Shown here: piece by piece, positions 1 to 5,004 of the stretch
Layout of the letters: the number at the start of each line of letters is the position of its first letter
Position numbering within the stretch: position 1 is the first letter of the stretch
Source of the DNA: Bacillota bacterium
GTDB lineage: Bacteria; Bacillota; Clostridia; Oscillospirales; Acutalibacteraceae
Length of the DNA: 9,554 nt
Assembly: GCA_023415895.1 (NCBI GenBank)
Contig: JAEZJA010000210.1
Location: forward strand, 1 to 9,554
Direction: 5' to 3'
The notes under the pieces: generated by a model
The model's database searches: none
The model's input: the letters and a program-made list of their open reading frames with translations, nothing else
What the model was told of the DNA's origin: nothing
Made by a program: the position numbers and the translations under genes

Positions 1-126
1 CGAGAAAACGTCTGGACTACCATACCCCTGAGGAGCTATTTGATGCTTTCCTTGACCAAATCTACCGAGCTTCCCCGTGAGACTGTTTATTTTGATGGAG
101 TGTTCAATTTGTTATTGCAATTTACG
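1..126 (+). mobile_element. Right end of an IS30-like insertion sequence
   Basis: This covers the transposase C-terminus plus about 45 bases of non-coding sequence after its stop. The segment at about 98-126 (GGAGTGTTCAATTTG, then TTATTGCAATTTACG) has the 'GTGTT(G/C)AA...TTGCAATTTA' look of the terminal inverted repeats of many Firmicutes IS30-family elements; this comparison is from memory. The left end is outside the window, so neither the matching inverted repeat nor a target duplication can be checked. The outer boundary is approximate by several bases. Confidence 0.55.
3..80 (+). CDS. IS30-family transposase, C-terminal end only (5' part outside window)
   Basis: The first 25 codons read through to a TGA at 78-80 and encode RKRLDYHTPEELFDAF followed by LDQIYRASP. 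This matches the usual end of IS30-family DDE transposases, where an R-[KR]-x-L-x-[FY]-x-T-P-x-E-[VL]-F motif lies just after the last catalytic acidic residue and a short tail follows. The catalytic DDE residues themselves lie upstream of the window, so activity cannot be judged. The stretch after the stop codon looks like the terminal repeat of such an element, which supports the call. The identification rests on about 25 residues, so the family is likely but not certain. Confidence 0.72.
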   Translation, partial: RKRLDYHTPEELFDAFLDQIYRASP

Positions 127-128
127 AT

Positions 129-180
129 AAAAAAACAAATAGAGCGATGATACTTTTCGAAGGTATCATCGCTCTATTTG
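129..180 (-). terminator. Strong intrinsic terminator for leftward transcription
   Basis: Bases 136-153 and 163-180 form a perfect 18-bp inverted repeat (left arm CAAATAGAGCGATGATAC) around a 9-nt loop. On the minus strand the stem is followed directly by seven T residues (complement of the A-run at 129-135), the classic rho-independent layout. On the + strand the hairpin is followed by CGTAATG, so it works poorly in that direction. The only intact minus-strand gene that could feed it is the AraC-type regulator ending at 408, about 230 bases upstream, leaving a long 3' untranslated stretch that covers a regulator remnant. Confidence 0.7.
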
Positions 181-417
181 CGTAATGTGTGTTATATCAA
201 GCAGCGTCTGTCATGGCTATTGGACTGGAGCAGAGGCAGTTCGGGCATGCGCAGTTTGGTGCAGCCATACGCCCGCAGCGGCAGCACAACGGGTTCGCCC
301 TGCGGTTTCGGAGAGTATTCGGTGTTTTATAAGTGCTTTGTAAAAAAATACGGTTTGTCGCCTTCCAAATGGCGCGAGCAGGTTAGTCATCGACGGATTC
401 CGCTCAATCAGGAATGA
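178..417 (+). pseudogene. Remnant of an AraC-type regulator (C-terminal DNA-binding end)
   Basis: Near the 3' end the + strand encodes CGFGEYSVFYKCFVKKYG followed by LSPSKWREQ. This is the second helix-turn-helix of AraC/XylS regulators (consensus GF.d.syF.k.FKk..G.sPs.yR). About 30 residues match well and the frame ends in TGA at 415-417. Upstream of codon GF (about 303) the reading frame has no recognisable first helix-turn-helix, and its beginning runs into the terminator hairpin arm, so the gene is truncated and probably shuffled by indels. The frame has no visible Shine-Dalgarno site for its ATG. It meets the intact AraC gene tail to tail, overlapping its stop region by 10 bases. It differs in sequence from that gene's own C-terminus, so it is not a simple duplicate. 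The start coordinate is nominal. Confidence 0.6.
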
Positions 418-1280
418 ACAGGCCGACGGTAGGACGTGGGCGTGTAGCCGCAAATTTCACGAAAATGACGATTGAATCCCGACATAGAACCATAACCGAC
501 CTCCAGCGCAATGTCGAGGATGGGGCGATCCGTTCCCCGCAGCAGGGAACAGGCGACCGCGATGCGCGTGCGATGTATGTATTGCATGGGCGTCATCCCC
601 ACGGCGGCATGAAACCAGCTGCGCAGTGTTGTAGGGTGCACAAAGGCCATGGCGGCCAGCTGCTCAATGGTCATCTCCTCGGAATAGTGAATACTGATAT
701 ACTCAAACAACGGCTGCAACTGCCTCAGTGAGCTTTGCCGCAGACAATCGACGACCGTTTTGCGCCGGGGCAGACGGCTGTGACGGATAAGCAGAGCTCC
801 CAGCAGTCCGCGGATGCATTCATCGCAGCCTGCCTCCTTCTGCTGGTATTCCTCTGCAATTTCCGCCGCCAAAGAAACGATGGACGGCTGCGTACACAGG
901 CAGGACTGCGGTTGGGCGGAGCTCCATGGCAGATCGGTATTTCCCAATCGTTCGGCCGCAAAGACGCCTTCCGCCTGAAAGGTGACAAACAGCCAACGGC
1001 TTTCGGTATCCCCTTTGCTGATGGCAATATGAACCTGCCCGGGATAGATCACAGATGCGCACGGCGCATGAAAGGGCAGCTGGTGGCCATCAATAAAAAA
1101 GACCCCGCTTCCTGACAGGCAATAGCCCACCTCGATCGCATCGTGATGATGAAGGTAATTGACCTGGTCGCGCAGCGGTTGATTAAATTCCCAAATCAGC
1201 CGGGAGGTATCCTGTCGAAAGACGGATTCAAACGAAGCGAAGGTAACGGGACAATGCTCCGGATACGCTCGAATTTGCAT
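408..1280 (-). CDS. AraC-family transcriptional regulator with N-terminal cupin domain
   Basis: A 290-residue protein with the standard two-domain AraC layout. Residues about 35-110 form a cupin-like sensor domain, with a histidine cluster HHH at 44-46, the GSG turn at 57-59 and PGQVH at 80-84. Residues about 188-286 carry two helix-turn-helix motifs: EQLAAMAFVHPTTLRSWFH for the first, and DIALEVGYGSMSGFNRHF ending in GYTPTSYRR for the second. The start at 1280 is chosen because AGAAGG lies 7 bases upstream on the minus strand; in-frame extension to 1394 would run into the neighbouring gene and has no ribosome site. The gene is divergent from the ADP-ribosylglycohydrolase/kinase operon across a 103-base gap, the usual position of a local regulator, so it probably senses a sugar-like effector and controls that operon. 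The effector is unknown. Confidence 0.93.
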   Translation of the reverse strand: MQIRAYPEHCPVTFASFESVFRQDTSRLIWEFNQPLRDQVNYLHHHDAIEVGYCLSGSGVFFIDGHQLPFHAPCASVIYPGQVHIAISKGDTESRWLFVTFQAEGVFAAERLGNTDLPWSSAQPQSCLCTQPSIVSLAAEIAEEYQQKEAGCDECIRGLLGALLIRHSRLPRRKTVVDCLRQSSLRQLQPLFEYISIHYSEEMTIEQLAAMAFVHPTTLRSWFHAAVGMTPMQYIHRTRIAVACSLLRGTDRPILDIALEVGYGSMSGFNRHFREICGYTPTSYRRPVHS

Positions 1281-1300
1281 ACTAAATCCTTCTTTCAGAG

Positions 1301-1329
1301 TAGAATGATCAGAAACAATGAAATATGAT
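1301..1329 (+). promoter_or_regulatory. Candidate promoter of the ADP-ribosylglycohydrolase/kinase operon
   Basis: TATGAT at 1324-1329 is a 5-of-6 match to a -10 box. A poor -35 box (TAGAAT, 1301-1306) lies 17 bases upstream, as expected for an activator-dependent promoter. A start site near 1336 would precede the chosen ATG at 1384 by about 48 bases. The -10 box faces that of the divergent regulator gene, so the two promoters would overlap and could interfere. No convincing direct-repeat AraC operator could be picked out by eye. Confidence 0.3.
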
Positions 1330-1339
1330 GAACATAATG

Positions 1340-1368
1340 AGTATACGGTATCATCCAATAAAAGTAAA
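1340..1368 (-). promoter_or_regulatory. Candidate promoter of the AraC-type regulator
   Basis: Read on the minus strand, TTTACT (1368-1363) and TATACT (1345-1340) are separated by exactly 17 bases and match sigma-A -35 and -10 boxes at 4 of 6 and 5 of 6 positions. Transcription would begin near 1333 and give a leader of about 50 bases before the ATG at 1280. Confidence 0.42.
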
Positions 1369-1370
1369 GC

Positions 1371-1374
1371 GAGG
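1371..1374 (+). promoter_or_regulatory. Ribosome binding site deciding the start of the ADP-ribosylglycohydrolase gene
   Basis: GAGG lies 9 bases before the ATG at 1384. The upstream in-frame ATG at 1318 has no comparable purine-rich site and would lie upstream of the likely transcription start, so 1384 is preferred. Confidence 0.6.
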
Positions 1375-1383
1375 ATAATCAAA

Positions 1384-2676
1384 ATGGCGTACACAAGCTT
1401 TACACCTTTGCAAAATCAACTCAACTCTATCGCGGAATACGCGGCGCTTAAAACCGAGTATGGCTGTGCGGAGGATGTTCGGACAATCTATGAAAAGCTG
1501 CGTGCGGCGGTCGATGCCGCTGCAAAGTCGATTAAAGAGCTGGAACCGGATGCGGATATGGCGGCCAAGGAGCCCGACGGGTATGAAGCCATCCAGGCAC
1601 TTTGCGAGGGTGGCAATCCCGTGTTGCCGGTCAACAATCTCAAGGAAAAGATGACGGGCGCGGTGCTGGGGCGTTTTGCAGGCTGCCTCCTGGGAGTGCC
1701 TGTGGAAATGTACAGCATCCAGCAAATGAAGGACATCGCCGGTTACTGCGGGATGGAGTTTCCGCCCAAGGAATACTGGCGCATGGTCGACCGCCCCTGG
1801 TCAAAGCAGTATGGTGTGGATGAACGGGTGAAATACAGCCGCGAGGGTATGAACGGCGTTTCGGTGGATGATGACATTACCTATACGATTCTCGGGTTGT
1901 TGATCGTTGAAAAGTATGGCTTCCACTTTACGACGGAAAATGTGGGCGAATTCTGGAAGGACTATCTGCCGTGTGCCTGCACGGCGGAGCATGTGGCGCT
2001 TAAAAACCTTATGAAGGGGCTCCCGGCATCCCAGACAGCGGAAATTGAAAACCCCTACTGTCAGTGGATTGGAGCGGATATTCGTTCGGACGGCTTCGCC
2101 TTTGCGGCAGCCGGCAATCCCCATCTGGCTGCCAGAATGGGTTATTACGACGCCTATCTGAGCCACCGCCGCAACGGGATTTACGGTGAGATGTTCTTTG
2201 CGGCGGCTGAAGCGGCGGCCTTTGTGACCGATGATCCGTTCGAGGCCATCCGCATGGGCCTGCGGGAGATTCCCAAGGAGTGTGCTCTGCACAAGGATAT
2301 TGAATGGGCGCTGGAGACCGCACCCTCCATCCACAACTACGAAGAAGCCCGTGCGGCGGTGGATGAGCACTTTGCCGGTATGAGCGTGGTTCATACCAAC
2401 AACAATGCCTGCCTCGTGGTTTTCGGCCTGAATCTTGGACACGGCGACTATACCGAAGCTATTTCTCAGGTGGTAGCGATGGGCATGGACAACGACTGTA
2501 CCGGAGCGACAACGGGATGCATTATGGGTGCTATTGTCGGCCGCGAGGGGATTGACGAACGCTGGATCAGCCGCTTCCACGATACAGTTCGCACCTATAT
2601 CCGCAATGCCGAATCCCTGTCCATTGCGGATGTTATTGATCGCTTTGTAACACTGGCAACAAACCAGCCCAAGTGA
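1384..2676 (+). CDS. ADP-ribosylglycohydrolase-family protein
   Basis: This 430-residue protein has the all-helical ADP-ribosylglycohydrolase (DraG/ARH) fold signatures. GAVLGRFAGCLLGVPVE at residues 92-108 is the family's opening glycine-rich segment. SVDDDITYT (160-168) supplies the first acidic Mg2+-binding cluster. HRRNGIYGEMFFAAAEAAAF (261-280) is the conserved central helix. MDNDCTGATTG (368-378) is the C-terminal metal-binding loop, here D-N-D-C rather than the commoner D-T-D-T. Residues 1-88 form a mostly helical extension before the core. The family cleaves ADP-ribose from proteins or, in some branches, acts on other ribosyl or N-glycosyl compounds; the substrate here is unknown. It is followed 51 bases later by a ribokinase-like gene, as in E. 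coli yegU-yegV, which favours a small-molecule catabolic role over protein de-ADP-ribosylation (inference). An alternative start at 1318 would add 22 residues. Confidence 0.92.
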   Translation: MAYTSFTPLQNQLNSIAEYAALKTEYGCAEDVRTIYEKLRAAVDAAAKSIKELEPDADMAAKEPDGYEAIQALCEGGNPVLPVNNLKEKMTGAVLGRFAGCLLGVPVEMYSIQQMKDIAGYCGMEFPPKEYWRMVDRPWSKQYGVDERVKYSREGMNGVSVDDDITYTILGLLIVEKYGFHFTTENVGEFWKDYLPCACTAEHVALKNLMKGLPASQTAEIENPYCQWIGADIRSDGFAFAAAGNPHLAARMGYYDAYLSHRRNGIYGEMFFAAAEAAAFVTDDPFEAIRMGLREIPKECALHKDIEWALETAPSIHNYEEARAAVDEHFAGMSVVHTNNNACLVVFGLNLGHGDYTEAISQVVAMGMDNDCTGATTGCIMGAIVGREGIDERWISRFHDTVRTYIRNAESLSIADVIDRFVTLATNQPK

Positions 2677-2727
2677 AAACTGCCAGCACACAGGAATGCT
2701 TCTGTAACGTGAAAGGAGCTAAAAAAC

Positions 2728-3618
2728 ATGAAAATATTAAATTTTGGTTCTCTAAACATGGATATGGTCTATGCCGTTGATCATTTTGTCCGTCCGGGTG
2801 AAACGCTTTCCTCTGAGCGACTGGAACGCTTCAGCGGTGGCAAAGGACTCAATCAGTCATTGGCGCTTGCCCGGGCGGGGGCCAGCGTTTGGCATGCCGG
2901 CTGTATCGGTGAGGATGGACGTTTTCTGACCGACACGCTGCAACAGGGCGGCGTGAACACGGAGTATGTGCGCGTCGTCGAGGCACCGACCGGACATGCC
3001 ATTATCCAGGTGGACAAAGCAGGGCAAAACTGTATTCTGCTGTTTGGCGGCGCCAACCAGCTTATCGATGCAGACTGGGCCGAGAAGGTGCTGTCGGAAT
3101 TTGAGCCGGGGGATTGGCTGCTGCTGCAAAATGAAATCAACGGACTGGCGGAGTTGATGGAGCTTGCTACCCGCAAGGGATTGCACATTGCTCTTAACCC
3201 ATCGCCCATGAATGCGGCTGTGCTGCAGCTGCCGCTCGAGCTTACGTCGCTGTTCCTCTGCAACGAGATTGAAGGCTCCACACTGACAGAGCAAATCGAA
3301 CCGCAGGCAATCCTTGATGAATTCCACAGCCGTTATCCCAACTCAGCGGTCGTGCTGACGCTGGGCAGTGAGGGCGCTTGGTATTCCAAGGGGACGGATC
3401 GCTGCTTTGCACCTGTTTTTCCGGCAAAGGTTGTGGATACGACGGCGGCGGGGGATACCTTTACCGGCTATTTTCTGGCCGGACTGACCAGAGGGGAATG
3501 CCCGACAGTTTGTATGCGCTACGCTTCGATGGCCTCTTCATTGGCGGTTTCACGTAAGGGCGCGGCGGCTTCGGTGCCGATGCGGCAGGAGGTTGTACAG
3601 GCGTTGGCTGCCCTTTAA
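2728..3618 (+). CDS. Ribokinase-like PfkB-family sugar kinase
   Basis: A 296-residue PfkB/ribokinase-superfamily kinase that would transfer phosphate from ATP to a sugar or nucleoside-type alcohol. The N-terminal signature is present (GSLNMD at 7-12, substrate-site FSGGKGLNQSLALARAGA at 35-52). The C-terminal signature DTTAAGDTFTGYFLAGL (237-253) contains the anion hole and the presumed catalytic base Asp243. Length and motif order match full-length ribokinases, and nothing appears truncated. The start is fixed by AAAGGAG at 2712-2718, 9 bases before the ATG. It lies 51 bases after the ADP-ribosylglycohydrolase gene with no terminator between, so the two are probably co-transcribed. A ribose substrate is plausible from the pairing and the GGKG motif, but fructose-, adenosine- or pseudouridine-type substrates cannot be excluded. 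Confidence 0.92.
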   Translation: MKILNFGSLNMDMVYAVDHFVRPGETLSSERLERFSGGKGLNQSLALARAGASVWHAGCIGEDGRFLTDTLQQGGVNTEYVRVVEAPTGHAIIQVDKAGQNCILLFGGANQLIDADWAEKVLSEFEPGDWLLLQNEINGLAELMELATRKGLHIALNPSPMNAAVLQLPLELTSLFLCNEIEGSTLTEQIEPQAILDEFHSRYPNSAVVLTLGSEGAWYSKGTDRCFAPVFPAKVVDTTAAGDTFTGYFLAGLTRGECPTVCMRYASMASSLAVSRKGAAASVPMRQEVVQALAAL

Positions 3619-3676
3619 CAAAAATAGAATGAAGCTGCGATAGCAAATGGCACAATGGAATTGCCATAAAACAAGG

Positions 3677-3722
3677 AAATGCGTCTTAAAACGGCTGTTG
3701 AAGCCTATAAGACGCATTTTTT
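3677..3722 (+). terminator. Intrinsic terminator of the glycohydrolase/kinase operon
   Basis: AAATGCGTCTTA (3677-3688) pairs perfectly with TAAGACGCATTT (3708-3719) and a T run continues to 3722. The 19-nt loop holds a further GGCT/AGCC pairing (3693-3696 with 3702-3705). It lies about 60 bases after the kinase stop codon. Confidence 0.8.
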
Positions 3723-3730
3723 GTGCATTA

Positions 3731-3756
3731 TGTTTCAAAACGGCTGTTTTGAAACA
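3731..3756. repeat. Perfect 11-bp inverted repeat of unknown role
   Basis: TGTTTCAAAAC (3731-3741) and GTTTTGAAACA (3746-3756) flank the tetraloop GGCT. No T run follows in either direction, so it is not a standard terminator. It lies between the operon terminator and the promoter of the CorA gene. The core AAAACGGCTGTT also occurs in the loop of the preceding terminator (about 3688-3699). Confidence 0.6.
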
Positions 3757-3811
3757 GCCCAATTCAATTGGATACCTATATAAATTCGGAGGCTAGACGA
3801 AAGATCACATA

Positions 3812-3839
3812 TTGCGATTGGTAAAAAATGTGTTATACT
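3812..3839 (+). promoter_or_regulatory. Promoter of the CorA-type gene
   Basis: TTGCGA (3812-3817) and TATACT (3834-3839) are 16 bases apart, and the -10 box is preceded by TGT, an extended -10 element. The spacing to the ATG at 3871 leaves a leader of about 25 bases, which holds the purine-rich GAGGAG at 3853-3858. There is no room for a long riboswitch such as the Mg2+ M-box between the promoter and the gene. Confidence 0.55.
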
Positions 3840-3870
3840 CTGTTACATGGATGAGGAGTGACGATGACTT

Positions 3871-4791
3871 ATGATCTATGCTTTAATGGAGGATGCCATT
3901 CAGGAACAGTCAGTCGAAAGCGTAATGCCCGATGGGATGCGTACCTATGTCGGCGTCGCGGATTATGACGAGCTGGATGCGCTCGTGCAAAAGCTGGGGT
4001 TGCGATCGGATTTTCTCCGTGACTGCCAGCGCAGCGGCGTGCCTTCACACGAGAGCTGCGAAGGGTATGACTTTCTGACGCTTCAAATTCCGGACGACAC
4101 CGATCAGCGCAAGCCACCCAAACGGGTCTGTATTTATTTAAGCGGGCATTTGCTTCTTTTTGTGTGTCACAAGGATACGGTTGTCCGTGAGGTCATGGAC
4201 GAGCTGCGCGGCATAGGAATGAAAAGCATCAGTTTGGGGCGTATATTGCATCTTTATCTGGACAAGCTCACCGGTGACGATGCCATCGTGCTCGAACGAA
4301 TCGAGCAGGAGGTAACGGATATGGAGGAGAAACTGATGTCCTCTACACAGTCCGGCATGCCAAACGAGATTATCGCCCTGCGCCGCAAGCTGCTGTCCCT
4401 CAAACGCTATTATGAGCAGCTGCTGGAAATTACCGAAGAAATTGAGCAGAATGAAAACGGCTTTATTGACAAAAAGGCCATGCGTTATCTCAGTATGATT
4501 ACCCGCCGCGTTGACCGCCTCTATCACAGCGTGCTCAACCTGCGGGATTATGTAACGCAGGTGCGTGAATCCTATCAGGCACAGATCGACATTGACCTCA
4601 ATAAGATTATGAAGCTGTTTACGGTCATCACGTCTGTGTTTTTGCCGCTGACGCTGATCGTCGGCTGGTATGGCATGAATCTGCGTATGCCCGAATTCAA
4701 CTGGACATACGGGTATGCTTTTGTCATTGGTTTGTGCGTGGTGGTGGCCGGTAGTACGCTGATCTATTTCAAGAAGCATAAATGGTTCTGA
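3871..4791 (+). CDS. corA: CorA-family magnesium/divalent cation transporter
   Basis: This 306-residue protein has the CorA architecture. A cytoplasmic alpha/beta N-terminal domain spans about residues 1-120. Long charged helices follow from about 125 to 245, including the stalk helix leading to the pore. Two membrane segments lie at the C-terminus (about 246-266 and 281-300). The signature YGMN is at 267-270 just after the first membrane helix, and the tail KKHKWF is basic as in the family. CorA proteins form pentameric channels for Mg2+ (some members carry Co2+, Ni2+ or Zn2+). The GAGGAG ribosome site is 12 bases from the ATG at 3871, slightly long; an ATG at 3864 is out of frame and gives no family match. 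The gene has its own promoter and is convergent with a P-type cation ATPase. Confidence 0.93.
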   Translation: MIYALMEDAIQEQSVESVMPDGMRTYVGVADYDELDALVQKLGLRSDFLRDCQRSGVPSHESCEGYDFLTLQIPDDTDQRKPPKRVCIYLSGHLLLFVCHKDTVVREVMDELRGIGMKSISLGRILHLYLDKLTGDDAIVLERIEQEVTDMEEKLMSSTQSGMPNEIIALRRKLLSLKRYYEQLLEITEEIEQNENGFIDKKAMRYLSMITRRVDRLYHSVLNLRDYVTQVRESYQAQIDIDLNKIMKLFTVITSVFLPLTLIVGWYGMNLRMPEFNWTYGYAFVIGLCVVVAGSTLIYFKKHKWF

Positions 4792-4925
4792 TGCAATCCA
4801 GCCGAAGGCTGCCGTGGTAAGCAGGGGAATCATGAGCACAAAGGTGTGCTTATTCGCTACATAGAAGCTACTGTATCAAAAATACAAGCAATCCCTTTCT
4901 ATATTCCATCCGGTAATATACGTGT

Positions 4926-4968
4926 AAAATAATAGCCTACAGCCATTGGAGCTGTAGGCTATTTCAAT
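4926..4968. terminator. Probable bidirectional terminator between convergent genes
   Basis: AATAGCCTACAGC (4931-4943) and GCTGTAGGCTATT (4951-4963) form a perfect 13-bp stem with a 7-nt loop. It is followed by TTCAATATT on the + strand and by ATTTTACACG on the minus strand. T runs are short on both sides, so efficiency is uncertain, but the position between the convergent CorA and ATPase genes fits shared use. The remaining intergenic bases (4792-4925) hold only short imperfect hairpins, such as AGCACA/TGTGCT at 4835-4850, and no gene. Confidence 0.6.
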
Positions 4969-5004
4969 ATTCAGGGTTACCTGTTTATTAGTAATGACGA
5001 GGTT

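Noticed and set aside
136..180. Inverted repeat at 136-180 as a CRISPR repeat or attachment site
   Set aside because: Only one copy with no spacers, and the seven T residues following the stem on the minus strand fit an intrinsic terminator.
1318..1383. Upstream start for the ADP-ribosylglycohydrolase adding 22 residues
   Set aside because: No ribosome site before 1318, the added residues look like translated promoter DNA, and GAGG precedes the ATG at 1384.
1281..1394. N-terminal extension of the AraC regulator with a hydrophobic, signal-like stretch
   Set aside because: It would read through the divergent promoter region and into the neighbouring coding region, while AGAAGG marks the ATG at 1280.
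1801..2691. Open frame of 296 codons antisense to the ADP-ribosylglycohydrolase gene
   Set aside because: It mirrors the codon pattern of the real gene, resembles no family I know, and lacks a ribosome site; the sense frame carries clear enzyme motifs.
3647..3667. ATGGCA/TGCCAT hairpin after the kinase stop as a terminator
   Set aside because: Six-base stem without a T run; the strong hairpin at 3677-3722 explains termination.
3864..3871. ATG at 3864 as start for the CorA gene
   Set aside because: Although closer to the GAGGAG site, it is out of frame with the CorA coding sequence; it could open only a frame with no family match.
4138..4839. Minus-strand open frame opposite the CorA gene
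   Set aside because: No recognisable domain, no promoter or ribosome site, and the sense frame is a complete CorA with the GMN motif.
4799..4850. Short hairpins (CAGCC/GGCTG and AGCACA/TGTGCT) after the CorA stop as a riboswitch or RNA gene
   Set aside because: Stems of 5-6 bp only, no T run, and no conserved riboswitch core that I recognise; being downstream of CorA they could not act as its leader.
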